In this document: one piece after another, positions 1 through 6,454 of the stretch | Numbering within the stretch: position 1 is the stretch's first letter | Layout: the number at the start of each line of letters is the position of its first letter | Assembly (NCBI GenBank): GCA_910586455.1 | Contig: CAJUHX010000059.1 | Location: 1 to 11,398 of the forward strand | DNA: 11,398 nucleotides | Direction: 5' to 3' | Source: an uncultured Muribaculaceae bacterium | Lineage (GTDB): Bacteria > Bacteroidota > Bacteroidia > Bacteroidales > Muribaculaceae | Notes under the pieces: generated by a model | Told to the model about the DNA's origin: nothing | What the model saw: the letters and a program-made list of their open reading frames with translations, nothing else | Database searches by the model: none | Program-made: the position numbers and the translations under genes

Positions 1-860
1 CCCGCCATATACAGAACACCTTCACGCCCTTCAAACTCACCTACACCAAGCTTATGAACACCACCGAGGTATTCGACTCCATAATGGACGCCAACCAGGC
101 TGTGGCTCTGAGTTTCCGCTCGCAGTTCATACCACAGATGATGTACTCCTTTACATTCGACAAGGCGCTCGACCGCGACAACCTCATCAACTGGCAATTC
201 TCAGTGCAAGAGGCCGGCAATGTGTTCTGGAGCATATATGAACTCAGCGGCAAACACGGCGAAAAGAAACTCTTCGGCACCCCCTTCTCACAGTTTGTCA
301 AAGGCACCACGCAGGTGGTGTATAACCGCCGCCTCACAGGCGACAACTGGCTTGTCGGCCGAATCGCCACAGGAGCCGCCCATGCCTACGGCAATGCCTC
401 GCAGGTGCCCTATGCCGAGCAGTTCTATGTAGGCGGAGCCAACTCCATACGCGCCTTTACAGTCCGCAGCATCGGTCCCGGCAGCTACCATGCCCCCGAA
501 GGCACCCCCGAGGACAATTTCGACCAGACCGGTACATTCAAGTTCGAGGCCAACCTCGAATACCGTTTCCCGATATTCGGCCCGCTGCACGGAGCAGTAT
601 TTCTCGATGCCGGCAACGTATGGCTGCTTAAAGACGATCCGCAGCGCCCCGGCGGCAAACTGCAGGCATCGACCTTCCTGCGCGACCTCGCGCTGGGCAC
701 CGGCGTAGGCCTGCGATTCGACATCGGCATGCTGGTACTGCGCGGCGACCTCGGCATAGGCATACACGCCCCCTACGATACTGGTCACGGCGGTTATTAC
801 AACATGCCCTCCTTCGGCAAGTCGCTCGCCTTCCATCTTGCAATCGGCTATCCTTTCTGA
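1..860 (+). CDS. TamL/Omp85 outer-membrane protein, C-terminal part (5' end missing)
   Basis: The reading frame is open from the left edge (codons from position 3) to TGA at 858-860, so the N-terminus lies outside the window; the first internal ATG (54) is not a real start. The visible part is the C-terminal half of an Omp85-superfamily beta-barrel. It has the loop-6 region GGANSIRAF (RAF codons 450-458, in place of the usual RGF/RGY), then SIGPG, then the strand motif GAVFLDAGNVW, and it ends in a barrel-closing beta-signal with terminal Phe (GYPF). Bacteroidetes often carry this architecture as a TamL lipoprotein, which acts with TamB in outer-membrane assembly; the lipobox cannot be seen here. 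Alternating polar and hydrophobic residues run throughout. BamA is the alternative, but the style and the pheS neighbour favour TamL. The family call is sure; the exact subfamily is less so. Confidence 0.85.
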   Translation, partial: RHIQNTFTPFKLTYTKLMNTTEVFDSIMDANQAVALSFRSQFIPQMMYSFTFDKALDRDNLINWQFSVQEAGNVFWSIYELSGKHGEKKLFGTPFSQFVKGTTQVVYNRRLTGDNWLVGRIATGAAHAYGNASQVPYAEQFYVGGANSIRAFTVRSIGPGSYHAPEGTPEDNFDQTGTFKFEANLEYRFPIFGPLHGAVFLDAGNVWLLKDDPQRPGGKLQASTFLRDLALGTGVGLRFDIGMLVLRGDLGIGIHAPYDTGHGGYYNMPSFGKSLAFHLAIGYPF

Positions 861-868
861 CCATAGAT

Positions 869-900
869 TTTGTGTATTTACAGAAAAAGTCGTAAATTTG
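869..900 (+). promoter_or_regulatory. Bacteroidetes-type promoter for the pheS operon
   Basis: A -33 TTTG at 869-872 and a -7 TAAATTTG at 893-900 are separated by exactly 20 nt. This matches the Bacteroidetes primary sigma consensus (TTTG, about 20 nt, TAnnTTTG) at every defined base. Transcription should begin a few bases after 900, leaving a leader of about 15-20 nt before the pheS ATG at 924. It sits in the 63-nt gap after the TamL gene and probably drives the whole 924-4819 run. No fluoride or T-box-like leader fits in so short a 5' UTR. Confidence 0.75.
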
Positions 901-923
901 CACGTTATTTAAATAATGTACAG

Positions 924-1943
924 ATGCTCGAAAAAATCAAACAACTACACGACGAAATAGCCGCCCTTACCGCTGCCGACACTGCCGAAGTAGAGGTATT
1001 ACGCATAAAATATCTGAGTAAAAAAGGCCTCGTGCCGGCGCTCATGGCCGACTTCCGTCTGGTACCCGCCGACCAGAAGCGCACCGTAGGCCCCGCCATC
1101 AACGAACTGAAAATATTCGCTACCGACAAAATCAACGCACTCCGAGAAGCCGTTGAAAACAAAGGCGCCGACCTCAGCGGCATCGACCTTACCCGCACCG
1201 CGTCGCCCGTGCGTCTGGGCACCCGCCATCCGCTGTCGATTGTACGCGAAGAAATCATAGCCATATTCCGCCGCCTTGGCTTTACAATTGCCGAAGGCCC
1301 CGAAATCGAAGACGACTGGCACGTGTTCTCGTCGCTCAACTTTGCCGAAGACCATCCGGCACGCGACATGCAGGACACCTTCTTCATACAGAGCAACCCC
1401 GATGTACTGCTGCGCACCCACACCTCGTCGGTGCAGTCGAGGGTAATGGAATGTACCGCACCGCCCATCCGCATCATCTGCCCGGGTCGCGTTTACCGCA
1501 ACGAAGCCATCTCGGCCCGCGCACACTGCTTCTTCCATCAGGCCGAAGCCCTGTACGTCGACAAAAACGTAACCTTCGCCGACCTTCGCCAGACCCTGAT
1601 GTACTTCGCACAGGAAATGTTCGGTCCCGACACCAAAATCCGTCTTCGTCCCAGCTACTTTCCCTTCACCGAGCCATCAGCCGAAATGGACATCAGCTGT
1701 AACCTCTGCGGCGGCAAGGGCTGCTCGTTCTGCAAAGGCACCGGCTGGGTAGAGATTCTGGGCTGCGGCATGGTCGACCCCAATGTGCTGCGCAGCTGCA
1801 AAATCGACCCCGAAGTCTACAGCGGTTTCGCACTCGGCATGGGTATAGAGCGCATCACCAATCTTAAGTATCAGGTAAAGGACCTGCGCATGTTCTCGGA
1901 AAACGACGTCCGCTTCCTCGAAGAGTTTACCTCGGCACACTGA
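924..1943 (+). CDS. pheS: Phenylalanine--tRNA ligase alpha subunit
   Basis: This is the catalytic alpha subunit of the cytosolic (alpha-beta)2 enzyme that charges tRNA-Phe with phenylalanine using ATP. The product is 339 aa, the normal bacterial length. An N-terminal coiled-coil arm (residues 1-90) is followed by the class II core: motif 2 GRVYRNEAIS around 188-197, the Phe-pocket FTEPSAEMD at 248-256, and motif 3 GFALGMGIER at 301-310, with Ala303 at the position that tunes side-chain selectivity in E. coli PheS. A CxxC pair (C259, C262, C267, C270) lies between, as in many non-proteobacterial PheS proteins. The frame is open upstream to 870, but that region overlaps the promoter at 869-900, so ATG 924 is the start. 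pheT is not adjacent, which is common in Bacteroidetes. Two nt separate its stop from crcB. Confidence 0.97.
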   Translation: MLEKIKQLHDEIAALTAADTAEVEVLRIKYLSKKGLVPALMADFRLVPADQKRTVGPAINELKIFATDKINALREAVENKGADLSGIDLTRTASPVRLGTRHPLSIVREEIIAIFRRLGFTIAEGPEIEDDWHVFSSLNFAEDHPARDMQDTFFIQSNPDVLLRTHTSSVQSRVMECTAPPIRIICPGRVYRNEAISARAHCFFHQAEALYVDKNVTFADLRQTLMYFAQEMFGPDTKIRLRPSYFPFTEPSAEMDISCNLCGGKGCSFCKGTGWVEILGCGMVDPNVLRSCKIDPEVYSGFALGMGIERITNLKYQVKDLRMFSENDVRFLEEFTSAH

Positions 1944-1945
1944 TA

Positions 1946-2335
1946 ATGGGCATGCAGGTTCTTGCCGACCTGGCGGTTGTAGCCGCCGGAGGCGCAATTG
2001 GATGCATGAGCCGCTACGGTGTGGAGCATATAGGAATTTTCGACAACGACAAATACTACTACACCGTAGCCATCAACATCACCGGCTGCATAATCATAGG
2101 TGTGCTGTGGGCACTCCTGCACCATTGGAACGCCGACCGTATGTGGTACCTGTTTCTGCTCACAGGCTTGCTTGGCGGTTACACCACCTACTCGGCATTT
2201 ACGCTCGACGCCATGGAACTGGTGCAGCAGGGCCGCGCCATGCAGGCTCTGTTTTACATAGCAATCACATTTATCGGAGGACTGGGCGGCTGCGCCCTGG
2301 GCCTGTTCGGCACCGAACATCTGCTTAAGCAATGA
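1946..2335 (+). CDS. crcB: Fluoride-specific ion channel CrcB/Fluc
   Basis: This is a 129-aa, four-helix inner-membrane protein of the CrcB/Fluc family, which forms antiparallel dimers that export toxic fluoride. Family signatures are present: GGAIGCMSRY (15-24), NITGCIIIG (44-52, including the pore Asn) and GLLGGYTTYSAF (74-85), which carries the Na+ site and the Phe-box segment. The first Phe-box position is Tyr82 rather than the common Phe; Phe85 is kept. The start at ATG 1946 follows the pheS stop by 2 nt, and its TGA overlaps the nth ATG (ATGA), so it is probably translated by coupling. There is no room for a crcB fluoride riboswitch directly upstream, so expression probably follows the pheS promoter rather than fluoride. 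A single copy is seen, so a homodimer is likely unless a second crcB exists elsewhere. Confidence 0.93.
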   Translation: MGMQVLADLAVVAAGGAIGCMSRYGVEHIGIFDNDKYYYTVAINITGCIIIGVLWALLHHWNADRMWYLFLLTGLLGGYTTYSAFTLDAMELVQQGRAMQALFYIAITFIGGLGGCALGLFGTEHLLKQ

Positions 2336-2985
2336 CACAAAAAGAACGCTATCGCCTGATTGTAGAGCGCTTCCGGCAGATTATGCCGGTGGCAGAAACC
2401 GAGCTGCACTACGACAACCCATTTCAGCTGCTCGTGGCTGTGATTCTATCGGCTCAATGCACCGACAAACGCGTGAACATGGTTACTCCGGCGCTGTTCG
2501 AGGCCTACCCCGATGCCGCGGCGCTCGCCGCCGCCGAAGACATCGACGTGTATAACCTTATTAAGTCGGTGAGCTATCCGAACAACAAGACCAAGTCGCT
2601 CACAGGCATGGCCCGTGCACTGTGCGAACGCTTCGGAGGCGAAGTGCCGTCGACCATGGACGATCTTCTGAGCCTGCCCGGAGTCGGACGAAAGACAGCC
2701 AACGTAATCCTGTCGGTTATATTCGGGCAGGCTGCTATGGCGGTCGACACCCACGTGTTCCGCGTCAGCGAGCGCATAGGCCTCACCACCCGCAGCAAAA
2801 ACCCGCAGGCCACTGAGCGCAAACTTATGGCTATGCTTCCGACCGAAGTCATTGCCACTGCCCATCACTGGCTGATACTCCACGGCCGCTATGTGTGCAA
2901 AGCCCGCAAACCACTGTGCGACGAATGTCGCCTCACAGATCTTTGCCGCTATTACTCACAAAACGAAAAAACGCAAACAGTTTAA
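2332..2985 (+). CDS. nth: Endonuclease III (DNA glycosylase/AP lyase)
   Basis: This is a 217-aa base-excision repair enzyme that removes oxidised pyrimidines and cleaves the abasic site by beta-elimination. The helix-hairpin-helix LPGVGRKTAN contains the catalytic lysine K121 (E. coli K120), and VDTHVFR contains the catalytic aspartate D139 (E. coli D138). A C-terminal [4Fe-4S] ligand set C189-x6-C196-x2-C199-x5-C205 has the canonical spacing. The length is close to E. coli Nth (211 aa). The ATG overlaps the crcB stop by 4 nt. It leaves 3' blocked ends that an AP endonuclease such as the ExoIII encoded at 4064-4819 in the same run can trim, so the two probably act in sequence. All key residues are present; I see nothing odd in the gene itself. 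Confidence 0.97.
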   Translation: MTQKERYRLIVERFRQIMPVAETELHYDNPFQLLVAVILSAQCTDKRVNMVTPALFEAYPDAAALAAAEDIDVYNLIKSVSYPNNKTKSLTGMARALCERFGGEVPSTMDDLLSLPGVGRKTANVILSVIFGQAAMAVDTHVFRVSERIGLTTRSKNPQATERKLMAMLPTEVIATAHHWLILHGRYVCKARKPLCDECRLTDLCRYYSQNEKTQTV

Positions 2986-2991
2986 CTGTTT
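2975..2991. repeat. Short perfect inverted repeat across the nth stop codon
   Basis: AAACAGTT (2975-2982) and AACTGTTT (2984-2991) are exact reverse complements separated by one base. The dyad straddles the nth TAA stop at 2983-2985. One-base spacing makes an RNA hairpin unlikely without opening the inner pairs, so a DNA-binding site or chance are the alternatives. It sits just before a second, GC-rich dyad at 3001-3014. Confidence 0.5.
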
Positions 2992-3000
2992 AACAAAACA

Positions 3001-3014
3001 AGCGCCTTGGCGCT
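3001..3014 (+). promoter_or_regulatory. GC-rich hairpin just upstream of the TRIC gene start
   Basis: AGCGCC-TT-GGCGCT (3001-3014) is a perfect 6-bp inverted repeat; as RNA it would form a five-pair stem capped by a CUUG tetraloop. It ends 4 nt before the ATG at 3019, where a ribosome would load. It could dampen translation or mark a processing point. No T-run follows, so a classical terminator is unlikely. The function is inferred from position only. Confidence 0.4.
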
Positions 3015-3018
3015 CGAT

Positions 3019-3651
3019 ATGGAAGAAACATTCATTTTTATAATAGAAATGCTGGGCACTGTGGCCTTTGCAATCTCCGGCATACGTCTGGCCGCCGCAA
3101 AACGCTTCGACTGGTTCGGCGCATATGTGGTCGGTCTGATTACCGCCATAGGCGGCGGCACCCTGCGCGATGTGCTGCTCGACATCAACGTGTTCTGGAT
3201 GGATAACTGGAGCTACATGGCTGTTACAGGTCTGTCGCTGGCCGCCGTGATTGTATTCCAGCGCGCCCTTGTGGGCGGTATGCGCACACTATTTATTTTC
3301 GACGCCATAGGCCTGGCACTCTTTGTTGTGGTGGGCATCAAGAAGACTCTCATGGCCGGATACCCCATGTGGGTGGCAGTGGTAATGGGCATAATCACCG
3401 GTTCATTCGGCGGTGTCACGCGCGACATTCTCATCAACGAGGAACCATTGTTTTTCCGCAAGGACATCTATGCCACCGCCTGCCTGGCCGGAGGCATCGC
3501 CTACTGGCTTATCAGCCTTGCGGGCATGTCCGAACTGGTGCCTCAAATCAGTTGCGCCATAGTAGTGATAGGCCTGCGAGTGCTGGCCGTACGCTACAAC
3601 TGGTCGTTGCCAATACTTAAAGTCGACAAAAAATCGCTACCTGAAAAATAA
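3019..3651 (+). CDS. TRIC-family (YadS/UPF0126) cation channel
   Basis: This is a 210-aa multi-pass inner-membrane protein with two related halves. The first carries GGGTLRD (45-51) and the second GGVTRDIL (131-138), the duplicated glycine-rich/Arg-Asp signatures of the bacterial UPF0126/YadS family, which is homologous to trimeric intracellular cation (TRIC) channels. Hydrophobic segments lie around 5-25, 35-50, 66-82, 91-108, 115-132, 152-168 and 176-192, consistent with seven helices. A K+-permeable channel is known for some prokaryotic homologues; a role in E. coli is not settled. The frame extends upstream to TTG 3007, but that codon lies in the hairpin at 3001-3014, so ATG 3019 is preferred. 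Its TAA shares one base with the next ATG (TAATG at 3649-3653), suggesting coupled translation with the GtrA-family gene. Confidence 0.88.
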   Translation: MEETFIFIIEMLGTVAFAISGIRLAAAKRFDWFGAYVVGLITAIGGGTLRDVLLDINVFWMDNWSYMAVTGLSLAAVIVFQRALVGGMRTLFIFDAIGLALFVVVGIKKTLMAGYPMWVAVVMGIITGSFGGVTRDILINEEPLFFRKDIYATACLAGGIAYWLISLAGMSELVPQISCAIVVIGLRVLAVRYNWSLPILKVDKKSLPEK

Positions 3652-4067
3652 TGCAGAAAGACAACATAATACAATTTGTGAAATATTGCATGGTGGGCGT
3701 ACTGAACACTATGGTATGTCTGGGCACGATATTTATCTGCAAATCGTTGTTCGGAGTCAATCCCTACGTATCGAACGCCCTGGGCTATATGGTGGGAGTA
3801 CTCAACTCGTTTCTGTGGAACCGCCGGTGGGTATTCCGTTCGAACGGGCGCTACTCGCGCGAGGCAATCCGCTTTATGGCAGGCTGCGGCCTGTGCTATC
3901 TGGCCCAGCTTACGGTAGTGATGGTACTGAACCAGTCGCAGTTCGGAAACTACGAGTTCGACCTGCATTTCTTTGTTCTCTCGGGCTATGGTGTGGCCAC
4001 ACTGCTGGGCAACGTGGTTTACACCCTGTGCAACTTTGTATATAACCGATTAGTAGTATTCAAATGA
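3651..4067 (+). CDS. GtrA-family membrane protein
   Basis: This is a 138-aa, four-helix membrane protein with the GtrA-like layout: VGVLNT near the N-terminus (15-20), then NSFLWNRRWVF (52-62) at the end of the first helical pair and NFVYNRLVVFK (128-138) at the C-terminus. GtrA-type proteins are linked to moving polyprenyl-phosphate-linked sugars across the inner membrane for surface glycan decoration, usually beside a glycosyltransferase. None is seen next to this copy, so its substrate is unknown. The start ATG overlaps the TRIC stop by one base, and its own TGA overlaps the exonuclease III ATG (ATGA at 4064-4067). Family assignment is firm; the function is not. Confidence 0.88.
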   Translation: MQKDNIIQFVKYCMVGVLNTMVCLGTIFICKSLFGVNPYVSNALGYMVGVLNSFLWNRRWVFRSNGRYSREAIRFMAGCGLCYLAQLTVVMVLNQSQFGNYEFDLHFFVLSGYGVATLLGNVVYTLCNFVYNRLVVFK

Positions 4068-4819
4068 AATTTGTATCATGGAACGTCAACGGCCTGCGCG
4101 CCGTCTGCGGCAAAGGCTTTGCCGATATATTCACCGGCCTCGACGCCGACTTCTTCTGCCTGCAGGAAATCAAACTCAGCCGGGGCCAGCTCGACCTGCA
4201 GTTCCCGGGCTATGAGGCGTTCTGGAACTATGCCGAGCGCAAGGGCTACAGCGGCACAGCCATTTTCAGCCGCCATAAACCTCTCGGCGTCACCTACGGC
4301 ATGGGCATGCCCGAACACGACAGCGAAGGCCGCGTAATCACACTCGAAATGCCTGAATTCTTTCTTGTTACCGTATACACGCCCAACTCAAAGGACGGAC
4401 TGCTGCGCCTTGACTACCGCATGGAATGGGAGGCCGCCTTCCGCGAGTATCTCCTTGGCCTCGATGCCCGTAAGCCGGTGATAGTGTGCGGCGACATGAA
4501 TGTGGCCCACAAGGAAATCGATCTCAAGAATCCCTCCACAAACCGCCGCAGCGCCGGATTCACCGATGAAGAACGCGGCTGCATGACGCGTCTGCTCGAC
4601 AGCGGATTCACCGACTCTTTCCGCCATCTTTACCCCGATATCGAAGGAGCATACTCATGGTGGAGCTACCGCATGCGCGCCCGCGAACGCAACGCCGGCT
4701 GGCGTATCGATTATTTTCTGGTAAGTGACCGGCTGGCCGACAAGATTACCGAAGCCCGCATCCACAACGACATTTTCGGCTCTGACCACTGCCCGGTGTC
4801 GGTGGAAATGAACTTATAA
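4064..4819 (+). CDS. xth: Exonuclease III-type AP endonuclease
   Basis: This is a 251-aa class II AP endonuclease of the ExoIII/APE1 (EEP) fold. It cuts 5' of abasic sites and removes 3' blocking groups in base-excision repair. Active-site residues are in register with E. coli ExoIII: N7 in SWNVNGLR, the metal-binding E35 in LQEIKL, Y105 in VYTPNSK, D144 and N146 in CGDMNVAHKEIDL, D217 in WRIDYF, and the D241-H242 pair in SDHCPV. It is slightly shorter than the 268-aa E. coli protein, normal for Bacteroidetes. It overlaps the GtrA-family gene by 4 nt and closes the plus-strand run that also holds nth, whose product it can process. A strong hairpin follows 21 nt after the stop. Confidence 0.96.
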   Translation: MKFVSWNVNGLRAVCGKGFADIFTGLDADFFCLQEIKLSRGQLDLQFPGYEAFWNYAERKGYSGTAIFSRHKPLGVTYGMGMPEHDSEGRVITLEMPEFFLVTVYTPNSKDGLLRLDYRMEWEAAFREYLLGLDARKPVIVCGDMNVAHKEIDLKNPSTNRRSAGFTDEERGCMTRLLDSGFTDSFRHLYPDIEGAYSWWSYRMRARERNAGWRIDYFLVSDRLADKITEARIHNDIFGSDHCPVSVEMNL

Positions 4820-4840
4820 GACCTGAAGTCCAAATTATAC

Positions 4841-4892
4841 ATATAGCCGGCAGAAAGTACAGAAAAAACTCTGTACTTTCTGCCGGCTGTAT
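4841..4892. terminator. Long bidirectional hairpin terminator between convergent genes
   Basis: AGCCGGCAGAAAGTACAGA (4845-4863) pairs perfectly with 4870-4888, giving a 19-bp uninterrupted stem with a 6-nt loop (4864-4869). A G-T wobble and three A-T pairs extend it to 23 bp (4841-4892). It lies in the 87-nt gap between two convergent genes ending at 4819 and 4907, where it can stop transcription from both sides. No strong T-run follows on either strand, which is common for Bacteroidetes terminators. The symmetry is directly visible; terminator activity is inferred from placement. Confidence 0.85.
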
Positions 4893-4906
4893 GACAAATA
4901 TCGATA

Positions 4907-6436
4907 TTACGCCTGATGCACAGGGCGCAGCAGGTCGTTGACTGTCTTTACGGGATTGAATGTCGAGGCTGGAACCTCAACAAACACGGTGTTCCAATCG
5001 CTCATGGCGCCGTTCCAGAGGCCGGGAAGTTCCAGTGCCTTGAGTTCGCGGCCTCCAAGCGACTTCTCGCTGATGAATCCTGTGGCAGGGTCGACGTACT
5101 CGGGCAGATTGAATTTACCGCCCTTGCTGTCGCGCAGATAGCAAACCAGGTCGACCGGATTGAAGTGGGTGGCGTGGCTCATCATGCCCATTGCCTGAGC
5201 GTCATTTTTGTCAATCTGCGACGACTCAAGAATCTGGGGCGATGCCGAACCGTCGGCATTATAGGCTATATAAGGACCGCCTCCGGGTTCACCTTCGTTG
5301 CGTACCATACCGCACACACGCAGCGGACGCTCGAACTTCTTCACCAGCCACTGTACCAGTTCGGTCTTGTCCATGGTGTCGAGGTGCGGCTCGAGTATGC
5401 ACAGTTTTTCAGCCACGAAACGCTTCATTTCGTCCAGGTCGGCAGAGGCGATTTCGGCAGAGGCAAGCAGCTGCAGGTAGCGCTCGATAGTATCGTGAAC
5501 CAGCATCAGTTCGCCTGCTATGATTTCCTTGTAGCGTACGGTAGATTCGCGGCGGCTGTCGGGTACTACGTTGTCGATATTCTTTATGAATACCACCGTA
5601 GAGTCGAGGTCGTTGAGATTCTCGATAAGAGCACCATGGCCGCCGGGACGGAACACAATCATGCCGTCGTTGTCGCGGAAGGGCTCGTTTTCGGGAGTGG
5701 CGGCCACGGTATCTGTAGCGGGCTTCTGCTCACTCATGGTCACATCGTATGTAACACCGAATTTCTCCTCCATTTTGGGCTTTACCTCGGCAATTTTATT
5801 TTCAAAAAGCTCACGGTGGTTGGCCGAAACGGTAAAGTGTACCTTCACTTTGCCGTTCACAGCCGCGGTCTGCGCGCCCTCGGCAAACTGCTCCTCGAGC
5901 GATGTGCGCGTACTGCCGTCGGCATAGCGGTGGAAGGTCAGCATGGCCTTGGGCAGCTGGCCGTAGTTCATGCCTTGTGGCAGTATGATTGCGCCGATAA
6001 GGTCTTTGTATCGGGCTGCATCGGCCAGAGCCCGGGCATCCATGCCGTACAGACGTGTGGTGGCGGCATCAAGCTCGGCCTTGAATGGCAACTTGTCGAG
6101 GTCGGCAATCAGCCTGGCCGGCGCCGAGCCCTCGGCGGGAACATCGGCTTCGCCGTTGACAAAAGAAAAGAGGTCCTTGAACATACGCGATGCCGCGCCC
6201 GAGGCGGGCACGAATTTCTGAACATCGCCGCCGTCGGCCAGATACTTGCGCCAGCGGGCCACGGCCGCATCTTCGTCAGCCACGGTAAGCTGCTGTATTC
6301 CGTTGCCCTTTACAGCCGAGCCGGCCAGTTTCAGATAAGGAAAACCGGTACGGAAGTCATTGAGCTGAGCTTCGAGTTTTGCTACGCTGATACCCTTGGC
6401 ATCCAGCTGCTGCGTGTCTTTTTCTGTAAGATTCAT
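4907..6436 (-). CDS. DUF4301 family protein, possible UDP-sugar pyrophosphorylase-like nucleotidyltransferase
   Basis: This is a 509-aa protein with no visible signal peptide or membrane helix, so probably cytoplasmic. It matches the Bacteroidetes DUF4301 family, which I know of no experimental work on. Motifs appear in the order seen in GT-A-fold nucleotidyltransferases: PASGAASRMFK (77-87), like the GGxGTRM nucleotide loop; LPKAMLTF (161-168) followed by SLEEQ (179-183), like the PK-L...SLLE sugar-phosphate segment; VHFTVSANH (199-207); and RPGGHGALIENL (263-274) then NIDNV (286-290), closely resembling the PGGHG...N-DN core of the UDPGP family. Nucleotide-sugar synthesis is therefore my inference, not an established function. 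It starts 18 nt after the TPR gene stop with no promoter seen between, so the two are probably co-transcribed. It ends against the hairpin at 4841-4892. Confidence 0.85.
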   Translation of the reverse strand: MNLTEKDTQQLDAKGISVAKLEAQLNDFRTGFPYLKLAGSAVKGNGIQQLTVADEDAAVARWRKYLADGGDVQKFVPASGAASRMFKDLFSFVNGEADVPAEGSAPARLIADLDKLPFKAELDAATTRLYGMDARALADAARYKDLIGAIILPQGMNYGQLPKAMLTFHRYADGSTRTSLEEQFAEGAQTAAVNGKVKVHFTVSANHRELFENKIAEVKPKMEEKFGVTYDVTMSEQKPATDTVAATPENEPFRDNDGMIVFRPGGHGALIENLNDLDSTVVFIKNIDNVVPDSRRESTVRYKEIIAGELMLVHDTIERYLQLLASAEIASADLDEMKRFVAEKLCILEPHLDTMDKTELVQWLVKKFERPLRVCGMVRNEGEPGGGPYIAYNADGSASPQILESSQIDKNDAQAMGMMSHATHFNPVDLVCYLRDSKGGKFNLPEYVDPATGFISEKSLGGRELKALELPGLWNGAMSDWNTVFVEVPASTFNPVKTVNDLLRPVHQA

Positions 6437-6454
6437 AAGTTTATATTTAGAACT

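Noticed and set aside
870..923. Upstream extension of pheS to position 870
   Set aside because: The extra 18 codons overlap the -33/-7 promoter and would lie before the predicted transcript start; ATG 924 gives the normal 339-aa PheS.
861..923. A riboswitch or leader attenuator before pheS
   Set aside because: The gap is only 63 nt and most of it is promoter; the predicted leader is too short for a T-box or fluoride aptamer.
3007..3018. TTG start for the TRIC gene at 3007
   Set aside because: It is inside a hairpin and only adds four residues; ATG 3019 is the better start.
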